Positions 26,700 through 34,479 of a DNA stretch of 64,000 bases are shown here, in pieces. Numbering within the stretch: the stretch's first letter is position 1; the number at the start of each line of letters is the position of its first letter. This DNA comes from Elizabethkingia meningoseptica_A. GTDB lineage: Bacteria > Bacteroidota > Bacteroidia > Flavobacteriales > Weeksellaceae. A model generated the notes under the pieces. It worked only from the letters and a program-made list of their open reading frames with translations. It ran no database searches and was not told the origin of the DNA. The translations under genes were made by a program, and so were the position numbers. The stretch spans positions 124,001 to 188,000 of the forward strand of contig NZ_JBJDLK010000001.1 in NCBI RefSeq assembly GCF_045762675.1. Reading direction: 5' to 3'.

Positions 26700-28042
26700 G
26701 CCTTTGCAAGAAAGGCATCAAATGCAGCAAGAATACTAACCGTTCCGTCAGCTTCTATTTTGTCCAGCTTTACCAGTTCAATTTCATTGATACTGGAGAC
26801 TTCGAAAGGCTTGTGTACACGAACGTAGTTTTCAGTATATCCGTACATAAGGCCATCTTTATTTTCATGCTCCCACAGGACAGGTAAAGTTTTTCCAAGC
26901 TGCGTCTGGTAGAAAGCCATTTTCTTTTTCTCGGAAAGGATACGCAGCATCTTGTTGCGTTTTTTTCTTTCGCTTACCGGAACTACTCCCTCCATATCGG
27001 CTGCTTCGGTATTTTCTCTTTCAGAATAGGTAAATACGTGCAGATAAGAAATAGGCAATTCATTCAGGAACTGGTAGGTTTTCATGAATTCCTCTTCCGT
27101 TTCTCCCGGAAAACCTACAATAACATCAACACCTATACATGCATCCGGCATTACCTCACGGATTTTTGCTACACGGTTTCTGTACAGCTGGGTCAGGTAA
27201 CGGCGTTTCATTTTCTTCAGAACTTCATCACTACCGGATTGTAGCGGAATATGGAAATGCGGCACAAAGCTCCGGCTTTCAGAAACCAGATCAATCGTTT
27301 CGTCTTTCAGAAGATTAGGCTCAATAGAAGAGATTCTGATTCTTTCAATACCACTTACCTCATTAAGTTCTTTTACAAGATCAAGGAAGGTATGCTCGTG
27401 TCTTTTGTTTCCGAATTCACCCTTACCATAGTCACCGATATTTACACCGGTCAGTACAATTTCCTTAATATCCTGTGAAGCAATCTCACGGGCGTTTTTA
27501 ATAACGTTTTCCACGGTGTCGGACCTGGAGATTCCTCTTGCAAGCGGAATGGTACAGTAGGTACATTTATAATCACAACCATCCTGAACTTTCAGGAAAG
27601 CACGCGTTCTGTCGCCAATAGAGTAGGAGCCGATAAAGAAGTCAGCTTCTTCAATCTCACAGGAGTGAACCTCTGCAAGATTTTCCGATTTCTCAACATC
27701 ATTCAGGTAGCTTAGAATATTAAATTTTTCTTTCGCTCCTAAAACAAGGTCTACACCTTCTATTTCAGATACTTCCTCAGGCTTCAGCTGGGCATAGCAG
27801 CCAATAATAACGACCAAACCTTCAGGGTTTGCTTTCAGCGCTCTCTTTACAATCAGTTTACACTCCTTATCGGCATTCTCCGTTACCGAACATGTATTGA
27901 TAACAAAAACATCAGCAGCATCGTCAAACGAAACCTTCTTATAGCCTGCATCGGTTAACTGACGGGCAATAGTAGAAGTTTCTGCAAAATTAAGTTTGCA
28001 GCCTAGTGTGTGAAAAGCAACTGATTTTAGACCTGATTCCAT
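26696..28042 (-). CDS. mtaB: tRNA (t6A37) methylthiotransferase
   Basis: This 448-residue radical-SAM enzyme adds a methylthio group to t6A at tRNA position 37, giving ms2t6A. The N-terminal UPF0004 domain opens with VAFHTLGCKLNFAETS and supplies three cysteines for one iron-sulfur cluster; DGCDYKCTYCTIPLARG is the radical SAM CxxxCxxC cluster. A TRAM-like C-terminus follows. The start at 28042 is chosen because the preceding 39 codons do not fit the family and a -7 box lies at 28060-28067. Confidence 0.92.
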   Translation of the reverse strand: MESGLKSVAFHTLGCKLNFAETSTIARQLTDAGYKKVSFDDAADVFVINTCSVTENADKECKLIVKRALKANPEGLVVIIGCYAQLKPEEVSEIEGVDLVLGAKEKFNILSYLNDVEKSENLAEVHSCEIEEADFFIGSYSIGDRTRAFLKVQDGCDYKCTYCTIPLARGISRSDTVENVIKNAREIASQDIKEIVLTGVNIGDYGKGEFGNKRHEHTFLDLVKELNEVSGIERIRISSIEPNLLKDETIDLVSESRSFVPHFHIPLQSGSDEVLKKMKRRYLTQLYRNRVAKIREVMPDACIGVDVIVGFPGETEEEFMKTYQFLNELPISYLHVFTYSERENTEAADMEGVVPVSERKKRNKMLRILSEKKKMAFYQTQLGKTLPVLWEHENKDGLMYGYTENYVRVHKPFEVSSINEIELVKLDKIEADGTVSILAAFDAFLAKA

Positions 28043-28059
28043 AATTAAAAACGAGAATG

Positions 28060-28067
28060 CAAATTTA
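28060..28067 (-). promoter_or_regulatory. -7 box for mtaB
   Basis: Minus-strand TAAATTTG is 17 bases upstream of the mtaB start and argues against a start further upstream. Confidence 0.6.
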
Positions 28068-28176
28068 CAAAATAAATATAAAATTGTCCTTTTACAGTTT
28101 TGTTGTTTTCTATCATGCTTAAGCGTTGAAACTATACTTACTCCAATTTCATATTCCACATTTCGTACTTAATCAG

Positions 28177-28184
28177 TACATTTG
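28177..28184 (+). promoter_or_regulatory. -7 box for the galTKM operon
   Basis: TACATTTG matches TAnnTTTG, 22 bases before the galT ATG at 28207, and so excludes the longer upstream reading frame from 28126. Confidence 0.65.
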
Positions 28185-28206
28185 TTATAAACTATTAATT
28201 AAAACC

Positions 28207-29247
28207 ATGAATTTCGACTCTAATGTCCCACATACTCGGGTAAATATACTCACGGGTGAGAAAATACTGGTGTCACCACACCGTAATAAAAGACCCTGGC
28301 AGGGTCAGACAGAAGCACTTTCTCAGGAAAAACGAAAAGAATACGACCCGGAATGCTACCTGTGTCCGGGAAATAAAAGATCGGATGGAACAGTTAATCC
28401 GGATTATTCCGATCATTTCTCCTTTGTCAATGACTTTTCGGCATTGTTACAGGATACACCTTTTCATCAGTCGGATGAAGACGAACTTTTTATCACAGAA
28501 AATATCAAAGGCATCTGCAAAGTATTAGCTTTTACACCAAGACACGATCTTACGCTGGCGACAATGGAGGAGCCTGCAATAAGAGCTGTGGTAGCGCTTT
28601 GGCAGAAGGAATTTGAAGAACTCCGCTCACACGACTGGATCAGATATATTCAGATTTTTGAAAATAAAGGTGCTGTTATGGGGTGCAGCAATCCGCATCC
28701 GCATGGTCAGATCTGGGCGCAGAATACCCTTCCTGTAGAACTTGAAAAAGAATCCGTACAGCAGAAAAAATATTTCAGTAAGCACGGAAAAACCTTGTTG
28801 CAGGCTTATCTGGAAGCTGAACAAAGCAAGCAAGAACGTATTGTTTTCGAGAATAATTCATTTGTGGTTTTAGTTCCGTTCTGGGCAGCATGGCCCTTTG
28901 AAACCATGATTGTAAGTAAAAGACCGGTTCAGTATATTACCGATTTTACGGAAGCTGAAAAAGATGATCTGGCGCAGGCTTTAAAAATACTGACTGTAAA
29001 ATACGATAACCTGTTCAAAACTTCATTTCCGTATTCTGCCGGAATGCATCAGGCACCTGTTAACTCCGGTGATTTTCCGGAATGGCACTGGCATATGCAC
29101 TTTTATCCGCCTTTGCTAAGATCTGCTACGGTGAAAAAGTTTATGGTGGGCTATGAGATGCTGGCCAATCCACAGCGGGATATTACACCCGAGCAGGCCG
29201 CACAGCAATTACAAGAACAATCTTTAATTCATTATTTATCAGTTTAA
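28207..29247 (+). CDS. galT: Galactose-1-phosphate uridylyltransferase
   Basis: This 346-residue HIT-superfamily enzyme exchanges UMP between UDP-glucose and galactose 1-phosphate in the Leloir pathway. Zinc ligands lie in CYLCPGN, and the active site is NPHPHGQIWA with the uridylylated histidine. EWHWHMHFYPPLLR near residue 300 carries the second metal site. It starts the galT-galK-galM operon, three bases before galK. Confidence 0.95.
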   Translation: MNFDSNVPHTRVNILTGEKILVSPHRNKRPWQGQTEALSQEKRKEYDPECYLCPGNKRSDGTVNPDYSDHFSFVNDFSALLQDTPFHQSDEDELFITENIKGICKVLAFTPRHDLTLATMEEPAIRAVVALWQKEFEELRSHDWIRYIQIFENKGAVMGCSNPHPHGQIWAQNTLPVELEKESVQQKKYFSKHGKTLLQAYLEAEQSKQERIVFENNSFVVLVPFWAAWPFETMIVSKRPVQYITDFTEAEKDDLAQALKILTVKYDNLFKTSFPYSAGMHQAPVNSGDFPEWHWHMHFYPPLLRSATVKKFMVGYEMLANPQRDITPEQAAQQLQEQSLIHYLSV

Positions 29248-29250
29248 GAC

Positions 29251-30411
29251 ATGAGTACCATTACAAAAAAATATATGACGGAAAAGTTTGAAAACGCATT
29301 TGGTCAGGCACCTGATGTTATTTCAAAATCTCCGGGAAGAATTAATATTATAGGCGAACATACAGATTATAATGACGGTTTTGTTCTGCCCGCAGCAATA
29401 GATAAGTACAGCTATGTTGCTGCAGGTAAAAGAAGCGATGATGAAATTCATTTGTTCTCCGAACTTTATAAGGAAGAACTGCATTTTAAATTAACAGAGA
29501 TACAGCCGCAAGACCATTCATGGGTCAATTATATTCTGGGCGTTGTACATCATATTCAGCATAAAGGCTTTCAACTCGGAGGGTTCAATATGTTTATTGA
29601 CGGCGATGTACCGCTGGGTGCAGGTGTTTCCTCTTCCGCATCTTTGGAATGCGCTGTGGGAATAGCTTTGGATAAGATGTTCGGTTTAGGACTTTCACAA
29701 TGGGATATTACGACAATTGCCCAGTCTGCAGAACATAGCTTTGCCGGTGTAAAATGTGGTATTATGGATCAGTTTGCTTCTGTTTTCAGTAAAGAAAATA
29801 AAGTTGCACGATTAGATTGCAGAAGTTTGGATTTCGAATATTTCCCGCTGGAGCTGGGAGAATATACCTTGCTTTTACTCAATACCAATGTGAAGCATTC
29901 ATTGGCTTCTTCTGCATATAATGAGAGGAGAGAAGCCTGTGAAAAAGCTGTAGAAATTATCTGTAAAGATTTTAAGGATGTTAAATCTTTACGGGATGTA
30001 AACGGGTTAATGCTGCGTGATTATTTATATTTTGATTATCCGGAACTGCATGTAAAAGCAAACTATGTTTACGAGGAAAACCAAAGGGTAGAAGCGGTAT
30101 GTGAAGCGTTGGAAAAAGGCGATCTTGAAAGAGCAGGGCAACTTATTTACCAGTCCCATGAAGGGCTCCGTGATGCTTATGAAGTCAGCTGTGCAGAACT
30201 GGATTTTTTGGTAGATGAAGTAAAGCATTATCCTGAAGTATTGGGTGCCAGAATGATGGGCGGAGGCTTTGGCGGCTGTACGCTGAATCTGGTAAAGAAA
30301 AGTTTTGTTCCCGAGCTTATTGCTAAAATAAAACCGGCATATGAAAGCCAGTTCGGGCTGGAGCTTACCTCAATTGAAGTAGTCCCTTCCGAAGGCGGAC
30401 ATATTCTTTAA
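29251..30411 (+). CDS. galK: Galactokinase
   Basis: This 386-residue GHMP kinase phosphorylates alpha-D-galactose. The galactokinase signature GRINIIGEHTDYNDGFVLP, the ATP-binding PLGAGVSSSASLE and the C-terminal MMGGGFGGCTLNLV are all visible. It is inside the gal operon, three bases after galT and 15 before galM. Confidence 0.96.
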   Translation: MSTITKKYMTEKFENAFGQAPDVISKSPGRINIIGEHTDYNDGFVLPAAIDKYSYVAAGKRSDDEIHLFSELYKEELHFKLTEIQPQDHSWVNYILGVVHHIQHKGFQLGGFNMFIDGDVPLGAGVSSSASLECAVGIALDKMFGLGLSQWDITTIAQSAEHSFAGVKCGIMDQFASVFSKENKVARLDCRSLDFEYFPLELGEYTLLLLNTNVKHSLASSAYNERREACEKAVEIICKDFKDVKSLRDVNGLMLRDYLYFDYPELHVKANYVYEENQRVEAVCEALEKGDLERAGQLIYQSHEGLRDAYEVSCAELDFLVDEVKHYPEVLGARMMGGGFGGCTLNLVKKSFVPELIAKIKPAYESQFGLELTSIEVVPSEGGHIL

Positions 30412-30426
30412 ACATACACGCTTATT

Positions 30427-31500
30427 ATGAATACACAAACAATAACATATCCGGACCCGCAGCGGTTTGAAAAAACAATAGATGGTAAAAAGGTTTCCTT
30501 ATTTCATCTTCAAAATAAAAACAATACACAGGTTTACCTTACCAATTACGGTGCCCGAATTGTAAGTTTTATTTTTAACGACAGCCGTAATAACCCGGTA
30601 GACGTTAATCTGGGAAAAACCGGTATCGATGAATATACCGAGCCTAAAGGAAATTACTACGGCTGTGTTATCGGAAGAGTTTGTAACCGTATTGCGGGTG
30701 CAGCGTTTGACCTGAACGGCAAACATTACCAGCTGAAACAAAACATCCCGAATAACCTCCTGCATGGCGGTACAAATGGTTTTCATACAAAGGTATTTGA
30801 TGCGGAAACTATCGATGATAATATGGTTGTAATGTCTTACTATTCCCAAGACGGAGAAGAAGGTTTTCCCGGAAATGTAAAAGTGAAGGCAAGCTATACC
30901 CTAACGGATGATGATGCACTGGAAATAACTTTTGAAGCAGAATCGGATGAAGCAACTCCTTTTAATATTACCAATCATGCTTTCTTTAACCTGAATGGAG
31001 AGGGAAGTGGTGATATGCTGGGGCATACGCTGCAGATTTTTGCAGACCGCTACCTGCCGGTAACAGAAAATGTAGTACCCAACGGTTCGCTGGAACCGGT
31101 GGAAAATACACCTTTTGATTTCAGAACGGCCAAAACAATTGGTGCAGATATTAATGCCGACAACCCTCAGGTGATATTAGGCAGCGGTTTCGATCATACC
31201 TATGTGCTGAAAGAACAGTTTGATGCACAACTCCTGCATGCTGCACAGGCAACTGGGGACCGCTCCGGAATTGTGCTGGATGTGTACACCGACCAGCCGG
31301 GTGTGCATTTTTACAGCGGTAATTTTATGGACGAAACCCATGTGCTGAAATCCGGAGATCCCGACAGGTGGAGAGAGGCGTTTTGTCTGGAAACCCAGCA
31401 TTTCCCGGATGCTGTCCATCATGAACATTTTCCTTCCATTATATTGAAACCACAAGAAAAATTTGTTTCTAAAACAGTATTCAAGCTATCTAATAAATAA
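30427..31500 (+). CDS. galM: Aldose 1-epimerase (mutarotase)
   Basis: This 357-residue enzyme interconverts the anomers of galactose and glucose so that GalK receives the alpha form. NITNHAFFNLNGEG contains the catalytic histidine, and FCLETQHFPDA the catalytic glutamate. The RVCNRIAGAAF segment is also typical. There is no signal peptide, so it is cytoplasmic, matching its position at the end of the galTKM operon. Confidence 0.95.
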   Translation: MNTQTITYPDPQRFEKTIDGKKVSLFHLQNKNNTQVYLTNYGARIVSFIFNDSRNNPVDVNLGKTGIDEYTEPKGNYYGCVIGRVCNRIAGAAFDLNGKHYQLKQNIPNNLLHGGTNGFHTKVFDAETIDDNMVVMSYYSQDGEEGFPGNVKVKASYTLTDDDALEITFEAESDEATPFNITNHAFFNLNGEGSGDMLGHTLQIFADRYLPVTENVVPNGSLEPVENTPFDFRTAKTIGADINADNPQVILGSGFDHTYVLKEQFDAQLLHAAQATGDRSGIVLDVYTDQPGVHFYSGNFMDETHVLKSGDPDRWREAFCLETQHFPDAVHHEHFPSIILKPQEKFVSKTVFKLSNK

Positions 31501-31512
31501 TACCTGAATCTG

Positions 31513-31712
31513 AACCTTGTTAAGGTTTATACTATTATGCTGGCGCGAGCGTCACGCTCGTGCTTTATACTGTTATTAATCAGTAATATTTTTGAACCTT
31601 GTCAAGGTTGAATATATTGTTATACTAACCTTGACAAGGTTAAGTTCTGAACGTCGCGCTTGTGTTTTTATATGTTATCTAGCCGGTAATATTGTTAAAC
31701 CTTGACAAGGTT
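31513..31712. repeat. Four AACCTTGWCAAGGTT-type palindromes plus a GC-rich hairpin
   Basis: The 15-base palindrome occurs at 31513-31527 (AACCTTGTTAAGGTT), 31595-31609, 31627-31641 and 31698-31712. Between the first two lies CGAGCGTCACGCTCG (31546-31560), another hairpin, with a degenerate relative near 31652. No ORF covers this stretch. It is a short cluster of dispersed palindromic repeats; any role is unknown. Confidence 0.75.
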
Positions 31713-31743
31713 TAAGAAACTATCCAATAAGTAATTTGTAAAT

Positions 31744-31780
31744 AACCCTGTGAAGGTTCGCAGCCTTCACAGGGTTTTAT
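31744..31780. terminator. Bidirectional terminator between galM and the 31777 gene
   Basis: Arms AACCCTGTGAAGG and CCTTCACAGGGTT with a seven-base loop, followed by TTATTT on the plus strand. It can serve galM and the convergent gene. Confidence 0.85.
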
Positions 31781-32559
31781 TTAATATACATCAGCTGGCT
31801 GTAGAGGTTCTCTATGTGCATAATTCTGCTAAAAGGACTTTTTATGGCCGACAATGGTTTGTTGTGGCTTATGTAGCTGTAACGGGACGCAAGGTTGTTC
31901 ATGTTGGAAACGAGAACCAGCCAGCATTCATCAACATCTTTTTTATAGATTCTGAATTTTTTATTTTTCTTATAAATAGCCTGTGCTATTTTCTCGGAGT
32001 TCAGCTCGTCAAACAGTGACAGGTTGTAATCTAAAACAAGAAGAACACCTTTGTTGTAGGGTGTTCTTCTTATTTTTTGTACGTATTTAGTCTTTCTGTT
32101 TCTGGTGATATAGCCGATGATTTCCTGCTGAACCATTTCCGGGTTTTTGTGAAAATCATTATCAAACTCATTTAAGCTTAGATAATAGATCCCGGAGTAG
32201 TTTTTATCAGCTTCTTCCAATTGTCTTTCTACTTCACGGAATACCTTACTGATTTGGGTTTCCTTTTTTTTAAGCTCGAAATGATTGATGATTTCAGATA
32301 CCTCCAGGCCTATTTTTTTGTCTTTATATTTAATAATAAAGTCGGGGCTTTCGCAGATGAGGTTTTCAATTTCAATATCCGGAAAATGGTGGAAAAGTGA
32401 GGTGATGAGGAGGAGCTCAAGCTTTTTCTGGTATTCTTCGCGTTCAGACAGGCAGGCCCGCTCAATCTGCTGATACCAAAGGTTGAGGTTGTTTTGGTCA
32501 ATGTTCTGGTTGTTTACACACAACTCCAGACTTTTTTGTAAATCCTGAAACGAAATCAT
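31777..32559 (-). CDS. Uncharacterised protein with possible PD-(D/E)XK nuclease-like core
   Basis: This 260-residue soluble protein was not recognised as a named family. Residues about 68-88 read ESPDFIIKYKDKKIGLEVSE; the PDF, beta-hairpin, GLEV layout resembles the core of PD-(D/E)XK-fold proteins, where the aspartate and the glutamate bind metal. The usual lysine after the glutamate is replaced (EVS), so activity is doubtful. It is monocistronic and isolated from defence genes. Alternative: a structural relative without nuclease activity. Confidence 0.5.
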   Translation of the reverse strand: MISFQDLQKSLELCVNNQNIDQNNLNLWYQQIERACLSEREEYQKKLELLLITSLFHHFPDIEIENLICESPDFIIKYKDKKIGLEVSEIINHFELKKKETQISKVFREVERQLEEADKNYSGIYYLSLNEFDNDFHKNPEMVQQEIIGYITRNRKTKYVQKIRRTPYNKGVLLVLDYNLSLFDELNSEKIAQAIYKKNKKFRIYKKDVDECWLVLVSNMNNLASRYSYISHNKPLSAIKSPFSRIMHIENLYSQLMYIK

Positions 32560-32655
32560 ACACCATTGAATTTCAAATCAATACCTGTTATAAAGCTAAG
32601 CAATTTTTTTTATATAGTACAGGGCTTTACGAAAATTAAGATAAAATTCATATTG

Positions 32656-32663
32656 TATATTTG
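32656..32663 (+). promoter_or_regulatory. -7 box for the alpha-glucan phosphorylase homologue
   Basis: TATATTTG is 21 bases before the ATG at 32685. Confidence 0.6.
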
Positions 32664-32684
32664 CAGCCTAATTAATGAAAAAAA

Positions 32685-34340
32685 ATGATGGACTTTAGAA
32701 ACTTTACTATTCCCTACGAAGTAAACCCGGAGTATAAAAAGCGTGTGGCTTATTTTTCCATGGAGTTTGCAGTGGATCAGCCTCTAAAGATATACAGCGG
32801 TGGACTGGGCTTTTTGGCAGGTTCACATATGAGAAGTGCTTATAACCTGAAGCAGGACCTTGTAGGAATTGGTATTTTATGGAAATACGGATACTATGAT
32901 CAGGCAAGAAATCAGGACCAGACCCTTCAGGTCACCTGGACCGAGAAAAGTTATAACTTCCTGCAGGATACTGGCATTAAATTTCAGATTGATATACACA
33001 GTGCTCCGGTGTGGGTAAAAGTATGGTATCTGGCTCCGGAAACATTCGGAACAGCACCTATTTTTCTGCTTTCCACGGATGTGCCGGAAAACGATTATGT
33101 ATCCCAAACCATTACACACCGACTGTATGATGCCAATCAGGCAACTAAAGTAGCGCAGTATATCCTGTTAGGAAAAGGCGGAGCCAAGTTACTGGATGAA
33201 ATGAATCTGGGAAGAGACATCTACCACCTGAATGAAGCACATGGACTGCCGGCAGCCTTTTATCTGTTGCAGAAATATAAAGACCTGAACGAGGTAAAAA
33301 AGAAACTGGTATTTACAACGCATACGCCTGAAGAAGCCGGAAACGAAAAACATGATTTCCACTTGTGTTACAATATGTCGTACTTCTCCGGAATCAGCGA
33401 AGAAGAAGTGCGCAAAGTATCCGGAACAGACGGGGATATGTTTAACCACTCGTTATGTGCACTAAGAATGGCACATGTTGCCAATGGTGTTTCCAAACTT
33501 CATGGTGAGGTATCACGTGATATGTGGGGGAAATATCCGGGCATCTGCGAAATTAAATCTATTACCAATGCACAGGATTATAAGTTCTGGGCAGATGAGA
33601 AATTATATGCAGCCAAAGACAGCGGTGATCATGCCGCTTTCGACGAGCGTAAAAAAGTAATGAAGTACAGAGGCTTTAAAATTGTTTCGGACCAGACCGG
33701 AAATATTTTTAACCCGAATGTTTTCACCATGGTATGGGCCAGACGTTTTGCAGGTTATAAAAGAGCTGATTTGTTACTAGAGAATCAGGAACGCTTCCGC
33801 AGGCTGATGGAAAATACGCAGTACCCGATTCAGATTATCTGGGCAGGGAAGCCTTATCCGTTGGATTATCCGGCAATTTCTACTTTTAACCGTTTGGTGG
33901 AAGAAAGCAAGAAGTATAAAAATATGGCGGTGCTTACGGGGTATGAGATTTATATGAGTAAAGCCCTGAAAAGAATGTCCGATGTATGGCTGAACAATCC
34001 GCGTGTGCCTCGTGAAGCATCGGGAACAAGTGGTATGACGGCTGCTATGAACGGATCGGTGAACTTCTCTACCGATGACGGCTGGATTCCGGAGTTTGCA
34101 AAACCCGGTGAAAACTCATTTGTAGTGCCTAAGGCTGATTATGATAACATGAGTACTTACGATCAGGATCTGTATGATCTGGACAAGCTGTATGATCTGT
34201 TGGAAAATGAAATCCTGCCGATGTACTATAACCGTCCGGATGAGTGGCGAAAAGTAAACCAACAGGGAATGGAAGATGTTCGTCATGCTTTTGCCAGCGA
34301 CAGAATGGCGGATGAATACTACAAAAAAATGTACAACTAG
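32685..34340 (+). CDS. glgP: Alpha-glucan phosphorylase family protein lacking the PLP lysine
   Basis: This 551-residue protein matches the short alpha-glucan phosphorylase family: KRVAYFSMEFAVDQPLKIYS, GGLGFLAGSH, HLNEAHG, KLHGEVSRDMW, ARRFAGYKRADLL and PREASGTSG. In glycogen phosphorylase and the short-family members I recall, the segment corresponding to GTSGM is followed by lysine, which binds PLP. Here the codon is ACG and the residue threonine (GTSGMTAAMNG). Without PLP the usual phosphorolysis should fail. It may be a Bacteroidetes subfamily with altered chemistry or a glucan-binding role. The name is by homology only. Confidence 0.75.
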   Translation: MMDFRNFTIPYEVNPEYKKRVAYFSMEFAVDQPLKIYSGGLGFLAGSHMRSAYNLKQDLVGIGILWKYGYYDQARNQDQTLQVTWTEKSYNFLQDTGIKFQIDIHSAPVWVKVWYLAPETFGTAPIFLLSTDVPENDYVSQTITHRLYDANQATKVAQYILLGKGGAKLLDEMNLGRDIYHLNEAHGLPAAFYLLQKYKDLNEVKKKLVFTTHTPEEAGNEKHDFHLCYNMSYFSGISEEEVRKVSGTDGDMFNHSLCALRMAHVANGVSKLHGEVSRDMWGKYPGICEIKSITNAQDYKFWADEKLYAAKDSGDHAAFDERKKVMKYRGFKIVSDQTGNIFNPNVFTMVWARRFAGYKRADLLLENQERFRRLMENTQYPIQIIWAGKPYPLDYPAISTFNRLVEESKKYKNMAVLTGYEIYMSKALKRMSDVWLNNPRVPREASGTSGMTAAMNGSVNFSTDDGWIPEFAKPGENSFVVPKADYDNMSTYDQDLYDLDKLYDLLENEILPMYYNRPDEWRKVNQQGMEDVRHAFASDRMADEYYKKMYN

Positions 34341-34428
34341 TCTATTAAGAGGTAAGCAGCTTAAAATCTACAATATTATCATCCTGAGCCTGTTGAAGGA
34401 TAGTATACATTTTAAAGAATATAAACAA

Positions 34429-34454
34429 AAACAGACTGCCTTGGCAGTCTGTTT
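34429..34454. terminator. Bidirectional terminator between glgP homologue and glnN
   Basis: Perfect arms AAACAGACTGCC and GGCAGTCTGTTT around TT, between two convergent genes. Confidence 0.85.
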
Positions 34455-34479
34455 CTCTATATAGATGTTAATTGGTGTA

